This document shows positions 31,744 to 45,043 of a stretch of DNA of 64,000 nt, in pieces. Under the pieces are notes generated by a model. It had not been told where the DNA came from. It worked only from the letters and a program-made list of their open reading frames with translations, and did no database searches. Where the stretch lies: positions 1-64,000 of the forward strand of contig JANYDW010000007.1 in assembly GCA_025363455.1 (NCBI GenBank), read 5' to 3'. Position 1 is the first letter of the stretch; each line of letters begins with the position of its first letter. The stretch is from Oleiharenicola sp. GTDB taxonomy: Bacteria; Verrucomicrobiota; Verrucomicrobiia; Opitutales; Opitutaceae. A program made the position numbers and the translations under genes.

Positions 31744-33120
31744 CTACAGCCCGTGCTGGTCGACGAGGTACACCAGCGCGGCCATGGCGGCGGCGCCGAG
31801 CTGGAGTTCGCGCGGGTTCACCTTGTCCATCGTGTCGATGGTCGTGTGGTGGTAGTCGAAGTAGCGCTGCGACTCGGTGATGATCTCGCCGACGGTGGCG
31901 CCATGGTCGATGAGCGGGCCGACGTCAGCGCCGCCGGGGCCGCTCTCGAGGACGTTCAGGCGATAAGGCTCGAGCAGCGTGCGCCAGCGCGCGGCGCGGG
32001 CGGGGGCGTCGCCGGCCTTGTTGCCGAGCTGGAAACCGATGGGCTGGTAACCGCCGTTGTCGGACTCGAGGGCAAGGAGGTGCACTTCCTTTTTCTCCCC
32101 CACGAGACGGGCGTATTCCTTGCCGCCGTTGGTGCTGTTCTCCTCGCTGACGAAGAGCACGCAGCGAATGGTATGGCGGGGCTTGTAACCCACGGCCTGG
32201 AGCAGGCGGAGCACTTCGATGGACTGGACGACACCCGAGCCATCGTCATGGGCGCCGGGGGTCACGTCCCAGGAATCAAGGTGGCCGCCGACGAGGATGA
32301 TCTGCTCGGGGTGAGCGGAGCCGCGGAGCTCTCCGATGACGTTGTGCGAGAGAGCTGGGTCGAACCAGGTGGAATTGATGACCAGCTCGGCTTGCAGCCT
32401 CGGGTCGGCCTTGAGCGCGGCGCTGAGGCGATTGGCCGCCACGGTGCTGAGGGCGGCGGCGGGGATGCCAGGCACGCCGTCCTGGTAGCCCGTGAAGCCG
32501 GTGTGCGGCACGTCGTCGAGGGCATGGGTCAGCGAGCGGGTGAGCGCGCCGACGGCGCCGTATTTGGCGGCCTCGCCCGGGCCCTTGTTGCGTTGGTCGC
32601 CAGCGCCACCATAGGCATCGCCCGGGTTGACCGCCTTCGGGTCCATCGAGCGGTTGAAGAAGACGATCTTGCCTTTTACGTCGGTGGTTTTGAGTTCGTC
32701 GAGCGAATGCAACTCGACGACGGACGCGCGCAGACCTCCGGCCGGCGTCGGTACGGAACCGCCGAGGGCGAAGGCGGCGAGCGCCGCGGACTTGCCGTCG
32801 GAGCTGATGAAGCGAACCGACTCCGGCGCGCCGCGCTCCCAATGCGGGACCATGACCGGCTGGAGCTCGAGGCGATCCACGCCCTGTTTCTCCAGGACGC
32901 CCTTGCCCCATTGCACGGCCCCTTCGAGTTTTTTAGAGCCGGAGAGGCGCCCGGGAAACTGGCTCACCAGTTCGCCCAAATGGGCGTAGGCCGGGCTGTC
33001 AGTCAGGGCGGCGTCATAGAGGTGTCGCAGCAGCGCGGTGTCGGCATCGGGAGCCGGGGATTGGGCGCAAAGTCCCGTGGCGAGCGTGAGAGTGGCGAGG
33101 GAAAACAGGGGAAGGCGCAT
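31744..33120 (-). CDS. M28-family zinc aminopeptidase, exported
   Basis: A 458-aa protein with a signal peptide (SLATLTLATGLCAQ), a PA-like insertion (about 130-240) and an M28 core: GGHLDSWD, then GAHDDGSG (Zn ligands His/Asp), SEENS (catalytic Glu and ligand), ALESDNGG, and a final YFDYHHTTIDT with the last His ligand. It resembles carboxypeptidase Q/aminopeptidase-like bacterial M28 enzymes, which remove N-terminal residues from peptides in the periplasm. It is convergent with the Sel1 protein gene. Confidence 0.92.
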   Translation of the reverse strand: MRLPLFSLATLTLATGLCAQSPAPDADTALLRHLYDAALTDSPAYAHLGELVSQFPGRLSGSKKLEGAVQWGKGVLEKQGVDRLELQPVMVPHWERGAPESVRFISSDGKSAALAAFALGGSVPTPAGGLRASVVELHSLDELKTTDVKGKIVFFNRSMDPKAVNPGDAYGGAGDQRNKGPGEAAKYGAVGALTRSLTHALDDVPHTGFTGYQDGVPGIPAAALSTVAANRLSAALKADPRLQAELVINSTWFDPALSHNVIGELRGSAHPEQIILVGGHLDSWDVTPGAHDDGSGVVQSIEVLRLLQAVGYKPRHTIRCVLFVSEENSTNGGKEYARLVGEKKEVHLLALESDNGGYQPIGFQLGNKAGDAPARAARWRTLLEPYRLNVLESGPGGADVGPLIDHGATVGEIITESQRYFDYHHTTIDTMDKVNPRELQLGAAAMAALVYLVDQHGL

Positions 33121-33243
33121 CGGGACAGGATTGTCAGGGTGCCGGGGCTGGCAAGTGACGAGTGGGCGCTGGGCGTATCAGTAGGACCACAAAGTTAGCG
33201 GCTCACCCGCCTTCGCTAAGCTTCTGCGAGACAAGCCGGCGAG

Positions 33244-33273
33244 GTGAAATCCCCGTCTTGCGCGGGGATTTCA
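33244..33273 (-). terminator. Hairpin overlapping the corA stop codon
   Basis: TGAAATCCCCG (33245-33255) and CGGGGATTTCA (33263-33273) form a strong stem that includes the corA stop codon (33271-33273). No T-run follows on the minus strand, so termination may be weak or the stem may stabilise the mRNA 3' end. Confidence 0.5.
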
Positions 33274-34242
33274 AAACCATTTCTTCTTCTTCAAGTAGAT
33301 CGCCATCAGGGCGGTGGTGACGAGAGTGAAGATGGAGACGTAGTAATAGCCATACGGCGAGTGTAGCTCGGGCATGTGATCGAAGTTCATGCCGTACCAT
33401 CCGCCGACGAGCACGGCGGGCAGCGTAATGGCCGTGAGGGCGGTGAGAAACTTGATGCCCTCGTTGGCCTCGAAGGCGGCCTTGTTGAGGTAGATGTCGA
33501 AGGCCATCATTAGCCGCTCGTGGTAGCCCGTCACCGTTTCCTCGAGGCGGGAGAGATTGTCGCGCAGGTCGCGGAAGTAGGGCAGCAGCTTCGCGCGAAT
33601 GAACTTGCTGTCGCCACGGGCCAGCCGGTCGATGACGTCGCGCTGCGGGCGGACGATCTGGCGGAGCTTGGTGAAGTCGCCGCGCACCTGCAGCAGCTCG
33701 GCGACAAACTTCTTGTCGGCATCCTTGCTCAGCACGATCTCCTCGATCTCCTCCAGCTCGGTGTGCAATTCGGAGAGCATGGGCACATAGTTGTCCACCA
33801 GCAGATCAAGGAGGGAATGGGCGAGCCGGTCGGGGCCGCGCGGGCCCGGCCCGACGTTCTTGGCCAGCCGATCAGAGAGCCCGGTGACGGAGCGCAGCGC
33901 CTGGCGGTGGAACGTGACCAGGAATTCCTTGCCGAGAAAGAGGTCGAGCTCGGTCGTGGCAAACTTGTCCTGCCGGTTATAGTCCACGGCGTGGGTGACC
34001 ATGAAGAGGTAATCGTCGTAGTCCTCGATCTTGGGCAGCGGGCTGGGCGTGACGCAGTCCTCGATGGCGAGGGGGTGGAAGTGAAAGAGACCGTCGAGGA
34101 CAGTCTTGATCTCCTCGTCGGTGGGGTTGCTGAGGTCGACCCAAACGATAAGGCCCTTGTCGGCCTGCACGAGCCGCAGGGCCTCGAGCTCGAGGTCGCG
34201 GCCAACCAGTTTGCCTTCGCTGAAGATGAAGGAGGAGATCAT
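33271..34242 (-). CDS. corA: CorA-type magnesium transporter
   Basis: A 323-aa protein from the ATG at 34242. It has a soluble N-terminal alpha/beta domain, a long helical stalk (SELHTELEEIEEIVLSKDAD...), and two C-terminal transmembrane helices with the GMN motif (YGMNFDHMPEL). The tail is KKKKWF. CorA pentamers import Mg2+ (also Co2+/Ni2+) and are gated by cytoplasmic Mg2+. The frame extends upstream into a dispersed repeat, so the ATG at 34242 is chosen. It stands alone. Confidence 0.94.
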   Translation of the reverse strand: MISSFIFSEGKLVGRDLELEALRLVQADKGLIVWVDLSNPTDEEIKTVLDGLFHFHPLAIEDCVTPSPLPKIEDYDDYLFMVTHAVDYNRQDKFATTELDLFLGKEFLVTFHRQALRSVTGLSDRLAKNVGPGPRGPDRLAHSLLDLLVDNYVPMLSELHTELEEIEEIVLSKDADKKFVAELLQVRGDFTKLRQIVRPQRDVIDRLARGDSKFIRAKLLPYFRDLRDNLSRLEETVTGYHERLMMAFDIYLNKAAFEANEGIKFLTALTAITLPAVLVGGWYGMNFDHMPELHSPYGYYYVSIFTLVTTALMAIYLKKKKWF

Positions 34243-34283
34243 GGGGCGGAATCGAATCCTGCGCGCGCCGTTGGTCGAGGCAA

Positions 34284-34354
34284 GGTGGAACCCGGCCTCC
34301 GGAGGGGATTGCCTTTCGATTATCGAACAACGCGTCCGGAGGCCGAGGTCCACC
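34284..34354. repeat. GGTGGAACCC palindromic repeat, second copy
   Basis: GGTGGAACCCGGCCTCCGGA at 34284 and TCCGGAGGCCGAGGTCCACC ending at 34354 match the repeat family at 27648-27718, with a different loop. It lies just upstream of corA, probably overlapping its promoter region. Confidence 0.8.
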
Positions 34355-34450
34355 AGATAACCCAGCGCCAGTCGTCGATGCGGAGCCGAACCCTCCTCGC
34401 TGGATCCTGCGCACGCGTTGCGCGCTCAGGATGATCCCGCGGCCGCGGGA

Positions 34451-34930
34451 TCATTTCACCGGGCCGAGGAGCTTGTTTTCGAGCTCGACCACCGTCGCGA
34501 TAAAAGCCTCGGGCGTGGGCGCGGCCAGCAGGGCGGCGCGGCTGGACTCATCCTTGATCAGACGGCAAAGCGCGCCGACGAGGATGAGGTAGTCAGTCGG
34601 GTTGTTTTTGGGCGTGCCGAGCACGAACATAAGCCGGACGTTCTGGTTGGAATTTTCGAAATGTACACCGGTGGTACTCCGGCCGACCGCGAGCACGATT
34701 TTCTTCACGTGCTCGGTGCGGGCGTGGGGCAGGGCGACCTCATTGCCGAGGCAGGTGGTGTCGAGGCGCTCGCGGGCGAGCAGCTCATTGTAGAAGCCGG
34801 CGAAGTTGGCCACGTTCGGGTCGCCCTCCAGCAGCTTGGCCACTTCTTGCAGCGCAACAGTGCGCTTGGTGCCCTGCAGAGACAGGATGATATGTTCGCG
34901 AACGAGGAGAGTGGAGAGACGGGTGGCCAT
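34451..34930 (-). CDS. PTS EIIA (fructose/nitrogen type) domain protein
   Basis: A 159-aa protein from the ATG at 34930, a single PTS_EIIA_2 domain. The phosphorylated His is in NEVALPHARTEHV; the fold signatures VGRSTTGVHFEN and RLMFVLGTPKNNPTDYLILVGALCRL are present. Without an adjacent permease it probably acts as a regulatory EIIA (PtsN-like) receiving phosphate from HPr/NPr. No other PTS genes are in the window. Confidence 0.85.
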   Translation of the reverse strand: MATRLSTLLVREHIILSLQGTKRTVALQEVAKLLEGDPNVANFAGFYNELLARERLDTTCLGNEVALPHARTEHVKKIVLAVGRSTTGVHFENSNQNVRLMFVLGTPKNNPTDYLILVGALCRLIKDESSRAALLAAPTPEAFIATVVELENKLLGPVK

Positions 34931-35030
34931 GCCGGTAAGGAAAAGAGATTCAGGGCCGGAGGGTTGGCAAGGCCGGAAGTTGGCTGGGCAGAGTTTGAGG
35001 TTGCTTGCTAGGGCGGGGCAGTGAGTTTTC

Positions 35031-37136
35031 ATGGCGATGGGAAGCATGCTACTGCCGGGGGATGCCAGCTGGGCTAAAGAGGGGCAGGGTGCTCTCAGGC
35101 AGATCGGTTTGGTGACCTTTGGCATCCTTGCGCTCGAATTGGCGTTGATCCGCTGGACCTCGGGCCAGGTGCGCGCGTTCGCTTATTTTAATAATATCGT
35201 GTTGATCACCGCGTTTCTGGGCCTGGGCATCGGCGTGGCGCTGGGCAAACGGCTCCCGGGGTTGGTGCACTTCACGTTGCCCGCCCTTTTGCTCATCGGG
35301 TTGCCGGTGGCGGCGGCTGAGCCGCTCGGCCTGGTGCACATGGTGTTTCCGGACCGAAGCATTGCCCTTTGGGGGGCGGAGTCCGTGCCGGCGGATGGTG
35401 CAATCTTCCTGCGCAACATCGGCATCTTTGTTGGGCTGCTCTCCGGCGTGGGCCTGGTCTTTGTTTTCGCCGGCGCGGCCCTCGGACATCTGTTTGGGAA
35501 GATGCAGGTGCTGAGCGCCTATTCCGCCGACCTGCTTGGCTCCCTGGCCGGGGTGGTGGCCTTCACAGCGGCGTCCTGGCTGGACGCCGGACCCGTAGTG
35601 TGGCTGGCGCTGGGCACCCTGCCGTTCGTGTGGCTCACGCGCCGCTGGTGGGCGATGGCCTGCGGGGCTGCGATCCTGCTGCTGGGCGCCTACTCGATTC
35701 GCGGGGCGGTTTACTCACCCTACAACCGCATTGACCTGACCGAGGAGTGGTTTGCGCGGTCGCTCGCGGTGAATCGCGACTTCCACCAGTACCTGCACGA
35801 CCTGTCCGACAAGCGGCTGGCCGATCCCGGGTTGACGGGGAGCAAGAAGGACCTGCTGCAGCTGACGCGCTATCTCTACGACCTGCCGTTCACGATCAAT
35901 CCGCAGCGGGGAACGGCGCTGATCGTCGGCGGGGGCACAGGCAACGACGTCCAGGCGGCGCGGCGCAACGGGTACGCCGCAATCACCAGCGTCGATATCG
36001 ACGCGCGCATCCTGGAGCTCGGCCGGCAGTTGCATCCCGAGCAACCTTACCGCGATCCGCGCGTGCGGACCGTGAACGAGGACGCGCGCGCGTATTTCCG
36101 CGAAGCGACGGAACAGCGCTACGACGTGGTCTGCTTCGGTCTGCTCGATTCCCACGCGATGGCGTCGGCGATGTCATCGCTCCGCCTCGACAACTACGTC
36201 TATACCGAGGAGGGCATCCGCAGCGCGTGGCGGCGGGTGTCGCCGCCGGGTCATCTCTCGCTGGCGATGTCCTGCGCGCCCGGCCGCTGGTTCTTCGAGC
36301 GACTTTACTGGACAATCACCCGGGCGACCGGCCGCGAGCCGATCGCGATTTTCACTCCGCTGCACGGCGGGACGACCACCTTCATCGTGCCCGGGACGCA
36401 GTCGGTTCTCAATCGCGCCGAGCTGTCACGCTACACCACCATCGCGCCGGAAACGGAAGCCGGCAAAGGGGTCACCCTGTCGGACGACTGGCCCTTTCTG
36501 TACCTGCGTCCGGCGGTCATGCCCTGGGGTTACATTGCCGTGCTGGGTTACGTGCTGCTCGTGGCCTTGCTGGTGGCCCGGCCAGTGTTTGGCGTGGGCC
36601 GGGCGGGGGTGCGCTTCGACTGGCCGTTGTTCTTCATGGGCGCGGCGTTTCTGCTGATCGAGACCCGCGGGGTGACGAGCCTCTCGCTGCTCTTTGGCTC
36701 AACCTGGATCGTGAACTCCGCGGTGTTTGGCGGCATCCTGGCGATGGTGCTGCTGGCGAATCTCGCCGTGCGGCGCTGGCAGTGGCATCAGCCGGCCCCG
36801 TGGTTCGGTGCGTTGTTCCTCGCCGTGCTGCTGTTGTGGTGGTTGCCGGTCGAATGGCTCAGCGACCTGCCGATCTTGAGCCGCGGCCTCGTGGGCGGCC
36901 TGTTGACCGGCCTGCCGATCGGCCTGGCCGGGGTAATCGTACCCATGCTGCTGGCGCGTTCACCCCATCCCGCGGTGGCGCTCGGGGCGAACCTCGTCGG
37001 CGCGGTGTTGGGCGGCTGCCTCGAATATTTTTCCATGTACGCCGGACTGAAGTCGGTGGCGTTGATGGCGCTCGTGCTTTATCTGGTGGCGTTCATCATC
37101 GTCCGACGGCAAGCCGCGGGGACAGCCCCGGCGTGA
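35031..37136 (+). CDS. Membrane protein with spermidine-synthase-like domain
   Basis: A 701-aa protein. The N-terminal part has about six transmembrane helices (IGLVTFGILALELALIRW, LVHFTLPALLLIGLPVAAAE and others). A central cytosolic Rossmann domain (about 295-430) shows GTALIVGGGTGNDVQAARR, SVDIDARIL, VRTVNEDARAYF and YDVVCFGLLDSH, the SAM-binding order of spermidine synthase-like proteins. Another set of about six helices follows (about 495-695). Such fused MFS/spermidine-synthase-like proteins are widespread, but polyamine synthesis has not been shown for most. It starts divergently 100 bp from the EIIA gene. Confidence 0.82.
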   Translation: MAMGSMLLPGDASWAKEGQGALRQIGLVTFGILALELALIRWTSGQVRAFAYFNNIVLITAFLGLGIGVALGKRLPGLVHFTLPALLLIGLPVAAAEPLGLVHMVFPDRSIALWGAESVPADGAIFLRNIGIFVGLLSGVGLVFVFAGAALGHLFGKMQVLSAYSADLLGSLAGVVAFTAASWLDAGPVVWLALGTLPFVWLTRRWWAMACGAAILLLGAYSIRGAVYSPYNRIDLTEEWFARSLAVNRDFHQYLHDLSDKRLADPGLTGSKKDLLQLTRYLYDLPFTINPQRGTALIVGGGTGNDVQAARRNGYAAITSVDIDARILELGRQLHPEQPYRDPRVRTVNEDARAYFREATEQRYDVVCFGLLDSHAMASAMSSLRLDNYVYTEEGIRSAWRRVSPPGHLSLAMSCAPGRWFFERLYWTITRATGREPIAIFTPLHGGTTTFIVPGTQSVLNRAELSRYTTIAPETEAGKGVTLSDDWPFLYLRPAVMPWGYIAVLGYVLLVALLVARPVFGVGRAGVRFDWPLFFMGAAFLLIETRGVTSLSLLFGSTWIVNSAVFGGILAMVLLANLAVRRWQWHQPAPWFGALFLAVLLLWWLPVEWLSDLPILSRGLVGGLLTGLPIGLAGVIVPMLLARSPHPAVALGANLVGAVLGGCLEYFSMYAGLKSVALMALVLYLVAFIIVRRQAAGTAPA

Positions 37137-37164
37137 AAAAAGGCGCGCCGTTGGGGGCGCGCCT
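37135..37164 (-). terminator. gyrA: Terminator downstream of gyrA
   Basis: On the minus strand AGGCGCGCC (37164-37156) pairs with GGCGCGCCT (37149-37141), followed by TTTTTT. It lies about 63 bp past the gyrA stop, with a dispersed repeat between. The + strand gene ending at 37136 converges on it. Confidence 0.85.
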
Positions 37165-37171
37165 GAGTTTA

Positions 37172-37226
37172 GGTGGAGCGCGGCGTCTCGACGCGCTTTA
37201 AACCCGCCCGGAGGTCGGGTTCCACC
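37172..37226. repeat. GGTGGAGC palindromic repeat abutting the gyrA stop
   Basis: GGTGGAGCGCGGCGTC at 37172 and GGAGGTCGGGTTCCACC ending at 37226 belong to the 27648/34284 family. Its edge touches the gyrA stop codon (37227-37229). Confidence 0.75.
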
Positions 37227-39794
<2,568 letters not shown>

Positions 39795-39821
39795 GAGAGA
39801 AAAGTAGCGAGTAGCGGGTAA

Positions 39822-40028
39822 TCAGAGATCAGTTTCGCTGATTCCGGCGATCTTCATCTGGTGACGAAGAAGTCCGAGCTTGAGTGGTTTGTTGCCATGA
39901 ACGGGTACGGAGATGCGTTCGATACGTCCGGATTTGGCGAAAATATGGTGGCTGCCGTTGGTGCGTTTCAGTTCCCAGCCTTTCTGCTGGAGGAGGCGGG
40001 CGAATTCCTTGCCGGAGATTTGTTTCAT
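39822..40028 (-). CDS. hicA: HicA-family mRNA interferase toxin
   Basis: A 68-aa protein from the ATG at 40028, a small dsRBD-like fold with SGKEFARLLQQKGWELKRT and NGSHHIFAK, the conserved Gly-Ser-His-His where the catalytic His lies, then VPVHGNKPLKLGLLRHQM, the HicA signature. HicA cleaves mRNA and tmRNA independently of the ribosome. It lies 49 bp after hicB and 27 bp before gyrA, inside what would otherwise be a gyrB-gyrA operon. Confidence 0.88.
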   Translation of the reverse strand: MKQISGKEFARLLQQKGWELKRTNGSHHIFAKSGRIERISVPVHGNKPLKLGLLRHQMKIAGISETDL

Positions 40029-40077
40029 AGGGCAGAGTCGCAAAGGGGGCCCGTCCCCTGAGCGGTTGCATTTCAGC

Positions 40078-40281
40078 CTAGACGGCGATTTCGATCACTT
40101 GGTCTTTGTCGGTGGTGGACTGGGGATCGAGTTCAACAGACAGGCAGCCTTCAATGGCTTCGTGAAGATTGCGGAGGAGTTCCTCCTTGGTCTCGCCTTG
40201 GGTGGCGCACCCAGGGATGGCAGGTACTTCAGCCCAAAAGCCGCCTTCTTCGGCGGGATGGATGATGGCGCGTAGTTTCAT
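40078..40281 (-). CDS. hicB: HicB-family antitoxin (short form)
   Basis: A 67-aa protein from the ATG at 40281 with the HicB partial-RNase-H fold: IIHPAEEGGFWAEVPAIPGC, ATQGETKEELLRNLHEAIEG. It ends at VIEIAV and lacks a C-terminal helix-turn-helix or ribbon-helix-helix, so operator binding is not obvious. It should bind and inhibit HicA. The antitoxin comes before the toxin. It lies 43 bp after gyrB on the same strand. Confidence 0.85.
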   Translation of the reverse strand: MKLRAIIHPAEEGGFWAEVPAIPGCATQGETKEELLRNLHEAIEGCLSVELDPQSTTDKDQVIEIAV

Positions 40282-40324
40282 GGCTGGCAGGGTATGTTGG
40301 TGGAAATAATAGGCAAGGTGTGGC

Positions 40325-42850
<2,526 letters not shown>

Positions 42851-43099
42851 TCAAAAATCTCTCGGAGTTGGTCGCGTGGGACAACTTATTTCTCTGCACA
42901 AACCGGGGTATTTATTGTCGGAATTGGACAATTTCAAACGATTGCCCATCAACGGGTAAAAACCGACTTAAATTGCCGTCGATTGCCTCGCGAGGAATTG
43001 CTGTGCAAGCGGTTGATTGCGGAAGATTTTTGAGAGCAAAAAACCGCCCGCCGACAAGGATTCATTGACCGGAGTCGGGCGCCTCGCAGAGTGGCCTAT

Positions 43100-43807
43100 A
43101 TGGCCGCTTTCAGCATTGAAAAACTGCTCGTGCTTCAGGCACGGGACAGCAGACGACTGACCTTGGAGCAGCAGTTGAAGAGCGTGCCCCGCGAAGTCGC
43201 CGCCGTGGAGGCGAGGATCGCCGCCGAGAAGTCAGCCATCGAGACGGCCAAAACCGAGTGGCACGGACTGGAATCGAAGAAGAAGCTGCTCGAGATCGAA
43301 ATCAAGACCGCGGAAGAGAAGGTCGCCAAATATCGCACCCAACAGGTGCAAGTGCGGAAGAACGACGAATATCAGGCGCTGACGCACGAGATCGAGACGA
43401 CGCAATCCGGCATTGGTACCCTGGAGGAGCAGGAGATCGGGGTGATGCTCGTGATTGACGAGGCCAAAAAACGATTCGCGGCGGCGGAGGCCGAGCTGAA
43501 GAAGAACATCACCGGCCATGAGGCCCGCATCCGTACCCTGCGCGAGCGCGAGGGGCAGCTGCAGACCGAATTGAAGGCCGCGGAGGAGGCGGTGGCCTCG
43601 GCCCGGCCGGAAGTACCGGAAAAGCAGTTAAAGATTTACGACCGCATCGCCGTCAAGCCCGGGCACCCGGTGTGTGTGACCGTCAACGGCGGGAAATGCG
43701 GCGGCTGCCACCTCAAGGTGCCCACGCACATCGAGGTCATGGCCAAGACCGGCCCGGAAATTGCCACTTGCGACCAGTGTGGCCGGGTGGTGTACTGGCA
43801 ATCCTAG
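43100..43807 (+). CDS. Coiled-coil protein with C-terminal zinc ribbon (CT398/CdsZ-like)
   Basis: A 235-aa protein from the ATG at 43100. A long coiled coil spans about 5-165, rich in Glu/Lys/Ala heptads. A C4 zinc ribbon follows: GGKCGGCHLKVP (Cys pair) and ATCDQCGRVVYW (second pair). The layout matches bacterial zf-RING_7/DUF164 proteins, including chlamydial CT398 (CdsZ). In chlamydiae such proteins have been linked to secretion and sigma-54 contacts, but a general role is unsettled. The stop codon (43805-43807) overlaps the start of rnpB. A GTG at 43091 is a possible alternative. Confidence 0.85.
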   Translation: MAAFSIEKLLVLQARDSRRLTLEQQLKSVPREVAAVEARIAAEKSAIETAKTEWHGLESKKKLLEIEIKTAEEKVAKYRTQQVQVRKNDEYQALTHEIETTQSGIGTLEEQEIGVMLVIDEAKKRFAAAEAELKKNITGHEARIRTLREREGQLQTELKAAEEAVASARPEVPEKQLKIYDRIAVKPGHPVCVTVNGGKCGGCHLKVPTHIEVMAKTGPEIATCDQCGRVVYWQS

Positions 43808-44230
43808 TTTCGGAGCCAGATCTTCGCTCCGGGTTCATTGAACATGGAGAGGAAAGTCCGGACACCACAGGGCAGGATTCCCCGCGAAAGAGGGGGCGGA
43901 GCGTTTCAAAGCGCCTCGACGGACAGTGTCACAGAGAACAGACCGCCCGGTTCGACCCGCCGCAAGGCGGCTCGCTCAGGGTAAGGGTGAAAAGGTGGGG
44001 TAAGAGCCCACCGCGCCGAAGGCAACGACGGCGGCTCGAAAAACCCAATCCGGTGCAAGACTAAATAGGGGACTCGGCGGCCCGTCGGACAGTCCCGGGT
44101 TAGTCGCATCCCGCCAGGTGGCGCGCAAGCGTCCCCATGGTGGGGCAGGTCCGCTTCGGCGGATGTTGAGAGAAATGAAGATCCCGGCGCGCAAGCGTCG
44201 GACAGGATCCGGCTTATCGGCTTCGGAACT
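43806..44230 (+). ncRNA. rnpB: RNase P RNA (bacterial class A)
   Basis: Class A landmarks are clear. The 5' P1 strand AGTTTCGGAGCC (43806-43817) pairs with the 3' strand GGCTTCGGAACT (44219-44230). The P4 signature GAGGAAAGTCCGGAC lies near 43850. The universal 3' core GGACAGGATCCGGCTTAT lies near 44199-44216. The length of about 425 nt is normal. It is the catalytic RNA of RNase P, which removes 5' leaders from pre-tRNAs. P1 begins inside the stop codon of the preceding gene. A strong terminator follows at 44240. Confidence 0.96.
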
Positions 44231-44239
44231 AGTTCATAC

Positions 44240-44282
44240 GCGGGGCGTGCTGCGACAAGCGGCACGCCCCGCTCCATTTTTA
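44240..44282 (+). terminator. rnpB: Terminator of rnpB
   Basis: GCGGGGCGTGC (44240-44250) pairs perfectly with GCACGCCCCGC (44262-44272), then TCCATTTTT. It starts 10 bp after the mature 3' end. Confidence 0.93.
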
Positions 44283-44335
44283 GACACCGAACAGGCGTGA
44301 TGCGTTATACCTGTTACCAATTGCTTTGAATCTTT

Positions 44336-44371
44336 GTAGGGCTGCCGGTTGTCGGCAGGCCTCGGACCTAC
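44336..44371. repeat. GTAGG...CCTAC hairpin repeat
   Basis: GTAGG at 44336 and CCTAC ending at 44371 enclose GCTGCCGG and CCTGCCGAC-like arms. It is similar in build to the repeats at 17996 and 30614 and lies in the 813-bp gene-free region after rnpB. Confidence 0.6.
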
Positions 44372-44481
44372 AGTCCCAAACCGGTGCGTAGTTGATATAA
44401 TAGGCCCAAGTAGCCTCCCGGAATGCGCGCGAAGACCCCTGCGCAAGGCAAGATCGACCGATGGGCAGGGTTACTACTGCG

Positions 44482-45023
44482 GCCTAGCCCGCATATTTCA
44501 CACTCACTCGTGCCTGCTCAACGGACTGTCTTTGCCTTGTCTTTGCCTTGTCATTGCGAGGAGCGCAGCCGTTTCGACAAGCTCAAGGCCCCGAGCCCGT
44601 CGAGGGGCAACGAAGCAATCCAGCGCTCTCTGGATCGCCACGCCCGACTTCGTCGGGCTCGCGATGACAATCGAGTGTGAAATATGCAGGCTAGCAGCCC
44701 GCTTATATTACGCTATCCCTGCTCAACCCACGCACAACGGCGCTGCGCGCCACCCCTCTTCATCCCGAATCATGCAGTTAAGAAGCGTTATCACTCGCGA
44801 GTGCCTGGACTGAATGGTGGAGCCCGGCCTCCGGACGGGTTCGCAAAATCCACAGAAGGGAAAACGCGTCCACAGGCCGCGTTGCACCCAATTCAATCGC
44901 ATGAGTCCGGCTTCCTGGAGGGGAATTTATCACTGCGCAGCCTAAGTCCCCTCTATGAAGAGGGGTGCCCGACAGGGCGGGGGGTGTCGGCTCGGCTTTG
45001 GGTGTGAAATATTCGGGCTAGGC
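44482..45023. mobile_element. 542-bp MITE-like element with 24-bp terminal inverted repeats
   Basis: The left terminus begins GCCTAGCCCGCATATTTCAC (44482) and the right terminus, read on the other strand from 45023, begins GCCTAGCCCGAATATTTCAC; over 24 bp they differ at two positions. A third copy of the terminus, inverted, lies internally at about 44673-44697, so the element looks nested. The interior carries a TGCGAGGAGCGCAGC-type palindrome, a CACCCCTCTTCAT half-palindrome (44752-44763), the GGTGGAGCCC repeat (about 44817) and a right half-palindrome (44948-44967). No transposase is encoded. It ends 20 bp from the 3' end of the pilin-like gene. There is no other gene in 44283-45043. Confidence 0.7.
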
Positions 45024-45043
45024 TTCCCGGCCGACGCCGTAGC

